From: Acidobacteriota bacterium
Lineage (GTDB): Bacteria; Acidobacteriota; Blastocatellia; Pyrinomonadales; Pyrinomonadaceae
Assembly (NCBI GenBank): GCA_019639235.1
Contig: JAHBSG010000001.1
Span: 236,580-300,579 of the forward strand
Length of the DNA stretch: 64,000 bases
Reading direction: 5' to 3'
Shown here piece by piece: positions 1 through 8,491 of this stretch (positions within the stretch are counted from its first letter, which is position 1; every line of letters begins with the position of its first letter). Position numbers and translations under genes: made by a program. The notes under the pieces were generated by a model that worked only from the letters and a program-made list of their open reading frames with translations, was not told where the DNA came from and made no database searches.

Positions 1-2
1 TC

Positions 3-200
3 TTTCTTCGGACGGATAACGGTATGCTTTTGATAAACGAGATCAACACGATGCCGGGCCTTACGGATGCTTCGGGATACCCGAAAATGTGGGCCGGCAG
101 CGGAGTCTCTTTCACCGAGGTTATCGATCAGTTGGTCTCGCTCGCTATCGAACGGCACGCAGATCGTTCGCGTAACCTCACTTCACTTCAAGCAGCTTAA
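3..200 (+). CDS. ddl: D-alanine--D-alanine ligase, C-terminal part
   Basis: This is the last 65 codons of the cytosolic ATP-grasp ligase that makes D-Ala-D-Ala for peptidoglycan. The visible part carries the family signature NEINTMPG followed by YPKMW, typical of the metal- and substrate-binding C-terminal segment. The frame enters from the left edge and stops at 198-200, so the start and most of the ATP-binding region lie outside the window. Only 12 bases separate it from the dodecin gene, which suggests joint transcription. The family assignment is firm; functional completeness cannot be judged. Confidence 0.88.
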   Translation, partial: FLRTDNGMLLINEINTMPGLTDASGYPKMWAGSGVSFTEVIDQLVSLAIERHADRSRNLTSLQAA

Positions 201-212
201 CTGGGAGGGAAC

Positions 213-422
213 ATGTCAGTTGCAAAGAATATCGAAATTATCGCCACTTCGAAAATCAGTTTTGACGATGCAGTAAAACAGGGTGTTGAAAGAGCATCGC
301 GAACGATCGAACATCTTCGAAGTGCATGGGTGAAGGAACAAAAGGTCAGCATTGTTGACGGTAAGGTTGACGAGTACCGCGTCGCGATGATCCTTACCTT
401 TGTTCTCGCCGACGACGAATAG
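213..422 (+). CDS. Dodecin family flavin-binding protein
   Basis: This 69-aa protein has the length and pattern of dodecins, small proteins that assemble into dodecameric shells and hold flavins in the cytosol. It shows a first strand (IEIIATSKISF), a single helix (DDAVKQGVERASRTIEHLRS) and a final strand with the conserved EYRV segment. A strong ribosome site (gggaggg) lies just upstream of the ATG. It follows ddl by 12 bases and converges with the next gene, with only 3 bases between stops. Flavin storage or protection is known for the family; the ligand here is inferred. Confidence 0.85.
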   Translation: MSVAKNIEIIATSKISFDDAVKQGVERASRTIEHLRSAWVKEQKVSIVDGKVDEYRVAMILTFVLADDE

Positions 423-425
423 GCC

Positions 426-1325
426 CTATTTCACGGCATAATAGCCGTCACGCGTGCGGATCGTAAGGTTTGGCCTTGCGATCCGCAATTCTATCGATCG
501 CCACTTTCCATCCTTTTTCTCATTAAGCGGTTCGTAGCCGAGAGTATATTGCACTCCTAGCTCCTCCACGATCGCTTCGAAGGCGGTTCTCAGGTCGGCA
601 CCACCCGGTTTTTCGACGAACGTTCCGCCCGTCTTTTCAGCAAAATCTTTCAATACGGCACGAGCCTGTTGGCGGCCGGTAGAGCCGGGCCCATTTTGCG
701 ACATATCGACGGTGTAAATTACCGCATTCGCGGCAGATGCTGCCTTCAAGGCACGAGCCGCCGAACGCCCGCTCTGAGTGTCGGCCCCGTCCGAAAGAAC
801 GATTATTGCCCGTCGCTTTTCAGGCCGCTTACCCAGTTCCTCGGCCGCCTTATAGATGGCATCGTAAAGGACCGTCATCCCATCGGCCTTCACGTCAAAA
901 ATGCGCTCGTTAACGTCTCGGCTATTCGAAAAGTCCTGGACGAGGTTCACCCTGGTATCGAACCGATAGATCGCAACGTTATCCTCTGTCCGAATTCCGT
1001 CCAGAAATCTTATGGCTGCTGAACGAGCGAGACTGATGTTCGAACCCATGCTCCCGCTGCTGTCCAACAATATGACTGCGGCAAAAGCGGTTTCCTCGGC
1101 GGCAAAAAATGAGATCTGCTGGTCGATACCATCCTCAAGCACAGAAAAGGCCTTTTGTTTAAGGCCCGAGACGTGGAGGCCGCGGCTATCGCGTACAGAT
1201 ACATTTAGAACTACTAGGTTTGAATCGATGGTTAGCGGAGTGTCCTCATCCTGCGCGGTCGCGGTGAACACAGCGAATCCCACAAAGAAGAAGAGAAATG
1301 CAGAGCGAAAAACCTTTGAGAACAT
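426..1325 (-). CDS. Secreted VWFA-domain protein of the acidobacterial type
   Basis: A 299-aa protein with an N-terminal signal peptide (about residues 1-24, ending TATAQ). A short beta-rich segment (about 30-75, containing NVSVRDSRGLHVSGL) is followed by a von Willebrand factor A domain. The metal-ion-dependent adhesion site LLDSSGSMGSN is visible near residue 88 and a second metal-binding loop, VLSDGADTQSG, near 178. Such proteins occur in many copies in Acidobacteriota and probably bind partners outside the cytoplasmic membrane; the ligand is unknown. It is the last gene of a minus-strand run of three exported proteins with 7- to 9-base gaps, probably one operon. Confidence 0.8.
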   Translation of the reverse strand: MFSKVFRSAFLFFFVGFAVFTATAQDEDTPLTIDSNLVVLNVSVRDSRGLHVSGLKQKAFSVLEDGIDQQISFFAAEETAFAAVILLDSSGSMGSNISLARSAAIRFLDGIRTEDNVAIYRFDTRVNLVQDFSNSRDVNERIFDVKADGMTVLYDAIYKAAEELGKRPEKRRAIIVLSDGADTQSGRSAARALKAASAANAVIYTVDMSQNGPGSTGRQQARAVLKDFAEKTGGTFVEKPGGADLRTAFEAIVEELGVQYTLGYEPLNEKKDGKWRSIELRIARPNLTIRTRDGYYAVK

Positions 1326-1332
1326 CTGGGGG

Positions 1333-1869
1333 TTACGGAGCGATTCTCAAGAACCGAGCGAACTTGATCACCGCGTTCGACGTTTGAATTGCGGCGGCTG
1401 AGATCGTAAACCGGCTTGTCCGCTTGAGTTCCTTGACCAGCTTCTCGGTCGATTCCTTCAGAGCAATAAATCCCTGGCGAACATCGGCTGGCGGGGTTTC
1501 CTCGGCCGTAAACCTGTCGTCACCATCGCCATCCCCGCCGAGGTCGTCTCTGATCTTTGAAGCGAGCTTCTCAAGCCGGTCGAGCTTTTCGCGATCGTCC
1601 TTCGTAAGCCCGCCGGCAGTTTCAAATGACGTATTGAGTTGGCCGATGAGTTCCATGGCCTCTTCGCCTCGCTTTAGCATCTCTTCGTGTTCCTTTTTCC
1701 GCTTCGCGGCCCGTTGTTTCTCGACCATTTCGCGGATCGAATTCGAGGGTCGCGTGCGGACACGGTCCACGTCATTCGGGAACATCCCTTCATTCTCTGC
1801 CGATTGGGCACTAGCTACGCCCGCAGAGACGAGAATAAGCAAGAAAATTGGAAGGGAAAGGAAACGCAT
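1333..1869 (-). CDS. Secreted coiled-coil protein of unknown function
   Basis: I do not recognise a family. The 178-aa product begins with a clear signal peptide (about residues 1-22, ending GVASAQS). A highly charged stretch rich in Lys, Arg and Glu follows (about 45-110, for example KQRAAKRKKEHEEMLKRGEE) and is likely helical. An acidic Gly/Asp linker (GGDGDGDDR) comes next, then a C-terminal helix. It sits 7 bases upstream of the VWFA gene and 9 bases downstream of another exported protein, so the three may act together in the envelope. The role is unknown. Confidence 0.6.
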   Translation of the reverse strand: MRFLSLPIFLLILVSAGVASAQSAENEGMFPNDVDRVRTRPSNSIREMVEKQRAAKRKKEHEEMLKRGEEAMELIGQLNTSFETAGGLTKDDREKLDRLEKLASKIRDDLGGDGDGDDRFTAEETPPADVRQGFIALKESTEKLVKELKRTSRFTISAAAIQTSNAVIKFARFLRIAP

Positions 1870-1878
1870 TTCGGATTG

Positions 1879-2508
1879 TTACGGCTGTTCGACCTTCTGC
1901 GAGGGGTCCATAACAACGCCGGTGACCCGCTCAACAAGTTTGACTAGAAATTCTTCTTCTACAACACCGGAGCTCGCGACTGTCACCCATTCCGTTGTCA
2001 GGCCGCGGCCGGAACGGCCCTCTATCTTGGCATTCACGGAAACATTGTTTTTGATGCCGTCGATCGACTGCACCTCTATCGTCAGAGAATACTGCCCCCT
2101 CGACCACGCCGTGTCAGCAAACTCGATTATCCCGTAACGCTTAAGCTCCGACGATGCTATGACGGGCCCGCGGCCAAAAACGTACGGCTGAGTGACAATA
2201 ATACCCTCGGAGAGCCTTGAGGACGCTTCATCCATAACAAGCTTGTTCTCAGCCAACACCTCTTTGATCGTCTCAAGCAAGACATCCCGCCGCGAGTTCA
2301 TCTGATACGGATTCGGGAGCCGTTCGCGGACACGCGTCTTTCCCTTACCCCAATCGAAAGAGCGTGAAGCATCCGAGGTTCGGCTCGTGGTCTTGTTCGC
2401 ATCCTCCTTGATCGTTTGGGTCTGCGAATCAACGCCCTTCTGGGCCGAGGCCGAAGCGGCGGAAGCCGCAAAGACCGCCCAGATGAAGATTCCGCAAAAA
2501 TACCGCAT
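1879..2508 (-). CDS. Exported protein of unknown function
   Basis: This 209-aa protein has a signal peptide (about residues 1-23, ending ASASAQ) and then a low-complexity Ser/Thr region. A globular alpha/beta part (about 65-205) contains the segments GIIVTQPYVFG and SLTIEVQSIDG. Alternating hydrophobic strands in the second half are compatible with a periplasmic or lipoprotein-like fold, but I cannot place it in a family. It is the first gene of the exported-protein trio running down to position 426. About 80 bases with a weak inverted repeat separate it from the sugar-dehydratase gene upstream. Confidence 0.55.
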   Translation of the reverse strand: MRYFCGIFIWAVFAASAASASAQKGVDSQTQTIKEDANKTTSRTSDASRSFDWGKGKTRVRERLPNPYQMNSRRDVLLETIKEVLAENKLVMDEASSRLSEGIIVTQPYVFGRGPVIASSELKRYGIIEFADTAWSRGQYSLTIEVQSIDGIKNNVSVNAKIEGRSGRGLTTEWVTVASSGVVEEEFLVKLVERVTGVVMDPSQKVEQP

Positions 2509-2589
2509 AAATTATTTCTCTGAGTTGCTGAACGATTATGATGCCCGGGAGAGCCCGTTGGTTCGCTTTTTCACCGGGCAATGCGTGGA

Positions 2590-3576
2590 TTATTTCCACA
2601 GGTCGATATTATCACGATACCAATCAACTGTTCGAGCTAATCCTTCCTGAAGCGGGACCGAGGCAGTCCAGCCGGTCACTGCCTTCATTTTTTCGCCTGA
2701 AAGATATTGTGCATCGATCTCGTTCTTTATCTTCTCCTGAAGCAATACGTTCGGCTTAATTCGATCAGCCGCCCCGCATGCTTCTATGATCGTGTTAACA
2801 AGATCAATTATCCGCACGGGCGCATTCGTCCCAAAATTGAACGCATTGCCACCGGCTGTTTCAATATTTTCAGCGAGAGCGAGATATCCGCTGACCACAT
2901 CGTCAACATAAATGAACTCGCGCACCGGCGTACCGTCACTGCGGACGATGGGGTCTTCGCCCTCGAGAACCGAAATGATGGTTCCGGGTATGATCCGGGA
3001 AAGATTCATATCTGCCGGGCCGTAAATGTTTGCCGATCTCGAAACAGCGACGGGCAGTCCGTATGTCGCCGCGAAAGAGGCGGAGATCATATCCGTACAC
3101 GCCTTTGAAACATCGTAGGGATAGCGAGCGTTAAGCTTCAGTTCTTCGGTGTAGGGAAGCTCAGTTTGTTCGCCGTATGCCTTATCACTCGAGGCGACGA
3201 CGATACGGCGAACTAGTGGAGAACGACGGCATGCCTCAAGCAGCATATACGTCCCGCGAATGTTCGTCTCGAATGTCGAGAGCGGCGAACGGTTTGCCGA
3301 GCCGACGATCGCCTGAGCTGCCAGATGAAAAACAGTATCAACGTCGTTCTCGTTGAGGACGCGTTCGATCAGATCGTGGTCCTCGACGGAGCCGTTGACA
3401 TATGAAACCCGGTCGGAAATGCCGAGTGCATCAAGCGAACTCGGCGTCATCTGATCGCGTCGTAGGCAGATGACGGTTGAACCGTTCTCGATAAGCGTCT
3501 TGACGAGATGCGCACCGACGAACCCGGTCCCGCCGGTCACAAAAACAATCCGATCTTTCCAAAATGAATTCTCCAT
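2590..3576 (-). CDS. NAD-dependent sugar dehydratase/epimerase (CDP-glucose 4,6-dehydratase-like)
   Basis: An extended short-chain dehydrogenase acting on a nucleotide sugar in the cytosol. The dinucleotide-binding motif GGTGFVG lies near the N-terminus. The catalytic pair is YxxxK (YPYDVSKA), with a preceding SSDKAYGE segment. The length of 328 aa is usual. I chose the ATG at 3576 (MENSFWKD) over an upstream one because the longer form would overlap the neighbouring gene and add residues outside the fold. It follows a glucose-1-phosphate cytidylyltransferase-like gene by 16 bases, which favours CDP-glucose 4,6-dehydratase (RfbG-like), but a dTDP- or GDP-sugar substrate cannot be excluded. 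Confidence 0.78.
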   Translation of the reverse strand: MENSFWKDRIVFVTGGTGFVGAHLVKTLIENGSTVICLRRDQMTPSSLDALGISDRVSYVNGSVEDHDLIERVLNENDVDTVFHLAAQAIVGSANRSPLSTFETNIRGTYMLLEACRRSPLVRRIVVASSDKAYGEQTELPYTEELKLNARYPYDVSKACTDMISASFAATYGLPVAVSRSANIYGPADMNLSRIIPGTIISVLEGEDPIVRSDGTPVREFIYVDDVVSGYLALAENIETAGGNAFNFGTNAPVRIIDLVNTIIEACGAADRIKPNVLLQEKIKNEIDAQYLSGEKMKAVTGWTASVPLQEGLARTVDWYRDNIDLWK

Positions 3577-3592
3577 CGTAAAGAAACCGCTT

Positions 3593-4333
3593 CTATTTCC
3601 AGACCTTCCAGGGAGCTCCGCCTTCCCAAAGTGAATTGAACTCAAGACTGTCCTTGTAGGTATCCATACATTTCCAGAAGCCGGTGTGGCGGTACGCCAT
3701 CAGTTCGCCCTCTGCAGCCAATGTTTCCAAGGGGCCTTCTTCCAAAACCGGATCGCCGCCGAGAAGGTCCAGTACATTTCGTTCAAAGACAAAGAAGCCT
3801 CCATTTATCCAGACGTCGAGCCGCGGCTTTTCGCGGAACGAAGTAACCGCGCCGTCTTCGCCAATCTCCACCAAACCGAAAGGCGACCGCGGATGAACCG
3901 TGGTCATCGTCGCCAGCTTTCCATGTTTCTTGTGGAACGCGAGAAGCGTTTCGATATCCACATCTGCCAAGCCATCGCCGTATGTCACGAAAAATCGTTC
4001 TTCAGCCTTTAGAACATCAGCGATCTTGGCGATGCGGCCTCCGGTGTTGGTGTCTTCGCCCGTATCGAAAAGCGAGACATTCCAGTTCGTTTCCTCGGCC
4101 ACGGGAAAACTCACGTGATCTTCAACGCTTTCGGAAGATCCAAAATATTCTCTGATCTTGTGCCCCAGGTGTCCTAAACATAGGTGAAAATCACTGAAAC
4201 CGTGAGCCGCATAGAGGTGCATTAAATGCCAAATGATCGGCTGGCCGCCGATCTCGACCAGAGCCTTCGGCACCACCTTGCCGAGTTCGTTAAGTCTCGT
4301 CCCCCGGCCGCCGCATAATATTACCGTTTTCAT
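3593..4333 (-). CDS. Sugar-1-phosphate nucleotidyltransferase (glucose-1-phosphate cytidylyltransferase-like)
   Basis: The 246-aa protein opens with the nucleotidyltransferase signature ILCGGRGTRL and a lysine in VPKALVEIGG. A metal-binding Asp lies in VTYGDGLADV, and a second conserved block is WINGGFFVFE. Overall it looks like RfbF, which makes CDP-glucose from CTP and glucose-1-phosphate for surface polysaccharide. The dehydratase follows by 16 bases and the glycosyltransferase precedes it by 3 bases, so all three are probably co-transcribed. Nucleotide preference (CTP against UTP or dTTP) is inferred from overall resemblance and not from a single residue. Confidence 0.78.
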   Translation of the reverse strand: MKTVILCGGRGTRLNELGKVVPKALVEIGGQPIIWHLMHLYAAHGFSDFHLCLGHLGHKIREYFGSSESVEDHVSFPVAEETNWNVSLFDTGEDTNTGGRIAKIADVLKAEERFFVTYGDGLADVDIETLLAFHKKHGKLATMTTVHPRSPFGLVEIGEDGAVTSFREKPRLDVWINGGFFVFERNVLDLLGGDPVLEEGPLETLAAEGELMAYRHTGFWKCMDTYKDSLEFNSLWEGGAPWKVWK

Positions 4334-4336
4334 TCC

Positions 4337-5089
4337 CTATTTTGCCCGGCCAAGCTCCCAAAGTTTGGCGTACTTCAAGAAAACACCATACGCCGTGAAG
4401 AATGCGATAATAAGCCCGCGGATGCCATCACGGAAGCCCTGTTTCACAATGAATGTCCGTAGGAAGGCTGCGATTGTAGATACGAATATCTTGCCGCCGG
4501 TGGCGGTTTTCCCATTCTCAAAGAGATGCTGAGCGGCAAGGGTCGCGTAATGCTCCGTAACGCGGTGATGCTCGGACAGGTCTTGCTTAGTGTAGTGAAG
4601 CAGTTCACCCTTTAGAGTTTCAACCCGTCCCGGCACTCTAGCCGTTTGGTGCGGTGCGACGCCGTCCCAGTAGCTTACCGATCTACGATAAAGACGCATC
4701 TGATAGTCGGGATACCAACCGGAATGACGGATCCATTCACCGAGATACTCTGTCTTACGAGCAATTCGAAAACCGTCGGGAAGCTCGGCATCAACCTTCG
4801 TTCTCAAAGATGCAATCTCGGCCTTCAGTTCCCCAGTAACCCGCTCGTCGGCATCGATCCAAAAGATCCAGTCGCCGGTTGCTTTCGAGTCGGCAAACTC
4901 ATGCTTGTCCTTAAAACCCAGGAATTCGCGATTAAAGACCTTGTCCGTATATTCGCGGGCGATCTCGACGGTTTTGTCCAACGAATCAGAGTCAACAATG
5001 ACGATCTCATCGGCCCAGTCGACGGTCTCGCAAAGGCCGCGAATGTTCTGTTCTTCGTTGTAAACGATGATACAGGCGGAGATCTTCAC
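4337..5089 (-). CDS. Family 2 glycosyltransferase (LPS core / WaaE-KdtX type)
   Basis: A 250-aa GT-A fold transferase. The N-terminal strand [14 protein letters not shown] and the DSDSLDKT segment bind the nucleotide sugar. The metal-binding motif is WIDADERVT, and the region [13 protein letters not shown] is typical of the LPS-core glucosyltransferase subfamily. A hydrophobic helix near the C-terminus ([16 protein letters not shown]) suggests membrane attachment on the cytosolic face. It is the first gene of the sugar operon running to 2590. The acceptor sugar cannot be read from sequence. Confidence 0.8.
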   Translation of the reverse strand: MKISACIIVYNEEQNIRGLCETVDWADEIVIVDSDSLDKTVEIAREYTDKVFNREFLGFKDKHEFADSKATGDWIFWIDADERVTGELKAEIASLRTKVDAELPDGFRIARKTEYLGEWIRHSGWYPDYQMRLYRRSVSYWDGVAPHQTARVPGRVETLKGELLHYTKQDLSEHHRVTEHYATLAAQHLFENGKTATGGKIFVSTIAAFLRTFIVKQGFRDGIRGLIIAFFTAYGVFLKYAKLWELGRAK

Positions 5090-5111
5090 AGACGTAATTG
5101 TTGCATTAGAA

Positions 5112-5148
5112 AGAGAAAAACGAAAGCGTGGCCGGAACCACGCTTTTC
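5112..5148 (-). terminator. Rho-independent terminator after the TolC-family gene
   Basis: On the minus strand a stem AAAGCGTGG / CCACGCTTT with a short TTCCGG loop is followed by CGTTTTTCTCTTT. It lies 20 bases after the stop of the TolC-family gene and before the glycosyltransferase start, so it separates the two transcription units. Confidence 0.75.
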
Positions 5149-5169
5149 AGTTCTTAATCAGGAATGTGT

Positions 5170-6990
5170 CTATTTATCGTCGATAGGCGAGACCACATCG
5201 ATGTTGTTCGCCGCGAATGTCGTCGAAGTAGCCTTCTGCAGATCGGCAAGGGCCTTGTTGTAGTCAGTTTCCGCACGGATCTCCGAATTCCGGGCATTGG
5301 TCAAAGCGTTTTCACGCTGGAAAAGAAGGAATGTTGTTGAGCGGCCCGCTTCGAAAAGACGACGCTCGCCTTCGAGTTGGATCTCCGCATTTTCTCTAGC
5401 CCGGCGGGCAATTAGTATACGCTGCCGAGCGATATCGAGCGCTTGAACCGCATTCCTGACCTCAACGATCACGGTCTGTTCCTGTGACCGAAGGCGGGCG
5501 TTCAATTGTTCGCGTTCGATCTCAGAGGTCGCCAGATTCGCCTTTGCCGTACGGTTTCCGATCGGGAACGAGATCGTTACGCCGATCGAATAGTTCGGGG
5601 CATCGCTTCGGAAAGTATTCGCGAGCGAGCGGTTGAAGCCTCCCGAAAGAAATGATGGTCCGGCAGGAAATGTGATCTGTGGATTCGGTATTGGGTCGAG
5701 TCCGGGAATCGACGCACGTGTGCTGTTGATCGCGTTGAGCAGTGCGACGTCCTGCAGCGACGTGAAAAAGTTCGTCGTCACCGGGTCATTCGGGCCGCCC
5801 CGAGCAAAGCCGGAGAGCGAGAATGCTCCATTAAGGTCAATCTGCGGCCGCGTTTGATTTTTGAAATACTTGCGGTCGATCTCGTTGATGTCCTGAGCAA
5901 GCTTAAGCCGCTGAAGCTCATATCGATTTGCCATCGCATCCTTGACCGCATCTTCCATTGCGACGGGGGCAAGATCGATCGCAGGACGATCGGTCGGTAC
6001 AACGCTGCGTGACCATTCGGGCCCGGTCGCCTCGCGGAGTATCAACGCCTTCAAGTTGTTTTCGATGTTCGAAACCTGCTGGGTCGCAAGCAGAAGGTCA
6101 CCCTCCCGGTTTGCGAGCTCCGTTTCGACTTCGGCCTTCGCCAAGGGGGCAGCGGCTCCTGCGGCGATTCGAGCCTCTACCAGGCGAAGGTTCTCGCGTG
6201 TGAGTTCAAGATTAGCCTGCCGGTTCTGCTGATCGCGAAGGGCAAATACTAGGTCCCAATAGGTTCGCTGGACGAGAGCTATGGTATCGATCGTCTGGCG
6301 GCGGAAATCGGCGTCCGATTGCTGAAGTTGCCGGCGAGCGATCTTTAGGTTGCGCCGGTTGCCGTCAATAGAAAGATTCCGAAGTAGCGGCTGCGTTAGC
6401 CGGATGCCGTAATTCGACGAATAGATCGCACTGCTTCCGGTCGTGATCGCACCTGAACTGACCTGGGCTTGGCTGAATGCACTTTCCGTTCGGGAATTGT
6501 TGAAAAACAGGCTGTAGTTCGCGCCCGTCATCAATTGCTGAGTCAGGCTCGAATTAACCGTGAAATCGTTTGTCGCGGTAGAACCGGTCGTAGAATTGCG
6601 GTTATAGGTCGGCGTCGCGGAAAAGACAGGATCATAAAACCCCCGAATTCCGCGAACCCGCTGCTCGTTGATGCGGACGTCGTCCCGGACGATCGCGATG
6701 GTGTTATTGCTTTCGAGAGCCATCCTGATGGCCTCCTGAAGCGAAAGGGAAAGCGGATCAGCCTGTTGAACACCGGGGCGTCGGAGGTCGAGGGCGGCTC
6801 GCGTCGTTCCTGTCTCACCCGTCGGGGCGGGAACGGGATCATCCCTCTTTTCAGGGACAGACTTGACCGCAGCAACGGGCTCAAGCTTTGGATCCGCTCC
6901 ATTCTCCTGTGCCGGCGTTGAAGCCGTCATAAGCAAACATCCCGCGACAGTTGTTAAGAAAAGGGTCTTGAGTTCTTTTGATCTCGTCAT
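5170..6990 (-). CDS. TolC-family outer-membrane efflux protein
   Basis: This protein of about 606 aa has a signal peptide (ending STPAQ), a Pro-rich spacer and two long helical repeats typical of TolC/OEP channels. An example is the segment beginning LSLQEAIRMALESNNTIAI. The N-terminal half ends with LVFALRDQQNRQANLELTRE, and the second repeat begins near PAIDLAPVAMEDAVKDAM. I start it at 6990 (MTRSKELK); an ATG 21 bases upstream and a longer in-frame form to 7041 are possible. It is longer than classical TolC because of the N-terminal spacer and an internal insertion (around FARGGPNDPVTTNF). No inner-membrane pump lies next to it. Confidence 0.85.
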   Translation of the reverse strand: MTRSKELKTLFLTTVAGCLLMTASTPAQENGADPKLEPVAAVKSVPEKRDDPVPAPTGETGTTRAALDLRRPGVQQADPLSLSLQEAIRMALESNNTIAIVRDDVRINEQRVRGIRGFYDPVFSATPTYNRNSTTGSTATNDFTVNSSLTQQLMTGANYSLFFNNSRTESAFSQAQVSSGAITTGSSAIYSSNYGIRLTQPLLRNLSIDGNRRNLKIARRQLQQSDADFRRQTIDTIALVQRTYWDLVFALRDQQNRQANLELTRENLRLVEARIAAGAAAPLAKAEVETELANREGDLLLATQQVSNIENNLKALILREATGPEWSRSVVPTDRPAIDLAPVAMEDAVKDAMANRYELQRLKLAQDINEIDRKYFKNQTRPQIDLNGAFSLSGFARGGPNDPVTTNFFTSLQDVALLNAINSTRASIPGLDPIPNPQITFPAGPSFLSGGFNRSLANTFRSDAPNYSIGVTISFPIGNRTAKANLATSEIEREQLNARLRSQEQTVIVEVRNAVQALDIARQRILIARRARENAEIQLEGERRLFEAGRSTTFLLFQRENALTNARNSEIRAETDYNKALADLQKATSTTFAANNIDVVSPIDDK

Positions 6991-7197
6991 TTTTTGATTG
7001 CTCCGAATCATTCGGGCCGCAACACTTGCCCATCGACACAAACGCTAACTACGTCCTTTTTACCTCCATTGTTTCAATAATTTGAACAGTTGCCTTTTTC
7101 AAAAGGATTAACCTCCGGTTCTCGACAATTGAAACAACGGACATTTTCGGTTATCGTTTTCGTTTTAACATTTAAGCCTGGAGAAAACTATAAAACT

Positions 7198-8205
7198 ATG
7201 GGTATCAAAGTTGGAATTAACGGATTTGGCCGGATCGGCCGTAATGTTTTGCGAACCTGCCTCGGTGATAAGGACATTGATTTCGTTGCTGTAAATGACC
7301 TAACCGACACCAAGACGCTTGCCCATCTTCTCAAATATGACTCAGTGATGGGCAATCTTGATAACGATATAAAGGCCGAAGGTGACACGATAACCGTGGA
7401 CGGCGATTCGTTCAAGGTGTTCTCGGAAAAGGACCCGGCAGCGATAGATTGGGAATCCGTCGGTGCCGAGGTCGTGATCGAGTCAACCGGCCGCTTTACC
7501 AAAGCGGAGGATGCCGGTAAGCACATTCGCGGCTCGGTCAAAAAGGTGATCATTTCCGCTCCGGCAAAGGGTGAGGACGTAACCATCGTTCTCGGCGTTA
7601 ACGAGGGCATGTACGATGCTGCAAGCCACAACATCATCTCGAACGCTTCCTGCACCACGAACTGCCTCGCACCTGTCGCGAAGGTAATTCATGAGAAATT
7701 TGGCATCAAGAACGCGTTGATGAACACGATCCATAGCTATACCAATGATCAACAGCTTCTTGACCTGCCGCATAAGGATCTCCGCCGTGCTAGGGCCGCG
7801 GCTCTTTCGATGATCCCGACCTCGACCGGAGCGGCCAAGGCAGTTGCATTGGTCATTCCGGAGCTCAAAGGAAAGTTTGACGGAATCTCGGTCCGTGTTC
7901 CCACGCCGAACGTGTCGCTCGTTGACGTTGTGATGAACGTCGAGAAGGAGACCTCGACCGAGGAGGTCAATCAGGTTCTCAAGGACGCGGCGAACGAGGA
8001 ATTGAAGGGAATTCTCGCATTCTCGGAGGAGCCGCTCGTTTCGATCGACTTCCGGGGCAATCCGAATTCCTCGATCGTTGACGCCGAAAATACAAAGGTC
8101 ATCGATGGCACTTGTATCAAGATCCTTTCCTGGTACGACAATGAATGGGGCTATTCATGCCGCGTTCGGGATCTTGTGAAGTTCATAGCGGCAAAGGGAC
8201 TCTAG
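7198..8205 (+). CDS. gap: Glyceraldehyde-3-phosphate dehydrogenase
   Basis: This 335-aa enzyme oxidises glyceraldehyde-3-phosphate with NAD and phosphate in glycolysis. The NAD-binding start is [14 protein letters not shown], the catalytic cysteine lies in [12 protein letters not shown] and the histidine region in HSYTNDQ. The C-terminal WYDNEWGYS is diagnostic. The ATG at 7198 follows a ribosome site (ggag) at a good distance and gives the standard N-terminus; a longer in-frame form from 7090 adds no family residues. It heads a plus-strand run through pgk, tpiA and secG. Confidence 0.97.
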   Translation: MGIKVGINGFGRIGRNVLRTCLGDKDIDFVAVNDLTDTKTLAHLLKYDSVMGNLDNDIKAEGDTITVDGDSFKVFSEKDPAAIDWESVGAEVVIESTGRFTKAEDAGKHIRGSVKKVIISAPAKGEDVTIVLGVNEGMYDAASHNIISNASCTTNCLAPVAKVIHEKFGIKNALMNTIHSYTNDQQLLDLPHKDLRRARAAALSMIPTSTGAAKAVALVIPELKGKFDGISVRVPTPNVSLVDVVMNVEKETSTEEVNQVLKDAANEELKGILAFSEEPLVSIDFRGNPNSSIVDAENTKVIDGTCIKILSWYDNEWGYSCRVRDLVKFIAAKGL

Positions 8206-8221
8206 CGTTCAGGAATGTCCG

Positions 8222-8491
8222 ATGCGGCTTCGGAGATTATTCACTATTGGAGCATTTCTTGCCGCATCGGCCTTTTTCGGAATGGCCTACTATTCTTACG
8301 CGGAACTTCCGTCCTTTTATACTGTTTTCGAGCACTATGGAATTTCGCATGAGATAGCCGTGGAAGACGCGGACTTCGCGGCAACCGAGTGGAACTTCAA
8401 AATTGGAATTGCTCGGTTCCTGGTAGCTGGGACAGTTTCACTGATTATCGGTCTTGTTCTTCTTCATCGCGCATTTCGTCCAAATGAATAA
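8222..8491 (+). CDS. Small two-helix membrane protein inside the glycolytic operon
   Basis: I do not recognise this 89-aa protein. It has an N-terminal hydrophobic helix (about residues 7-27), a short outside or periplasmic segment with several acidic residues (about 28-60), and a second helix (about 64-83) ending in a basic tail. It starts 16 bases after gap, and its last eight bases overlap the start of pgk (ATGAATAA), so translation is probably coupled. A role linked to glycolysis is only suggested by position. Confidence 0.65.
   Translation: MRLRRLFTIGAFLAASAFFGMAYYSYAELPSFYTVFEHYGISHEIAVEDADFAATEWNFKIGIARFLVAGTVSLIIGLVLLHRAFRPNE

Noticed and set aside
1424..2137. Ser-rich 237-codon plus-strand frame
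   Set aside because: It is the shadow of two minus-strand exported proteins; composition follows from their codons and there is no ribosome site.
2542..2580. TGCCCGG...CCGGGCA dyad as a terminator after the sugar operon
   Set aside because: Arms are only seven bases with a long loop and no T run on the minus strand; too weak to annotate.
7129..7156. TTGAAA ... TTATCG as a gap promoter
   Set aside because: The -10 match is poor, and the 200-base divergent gap is AT-rich enough to give such pairs by chance.
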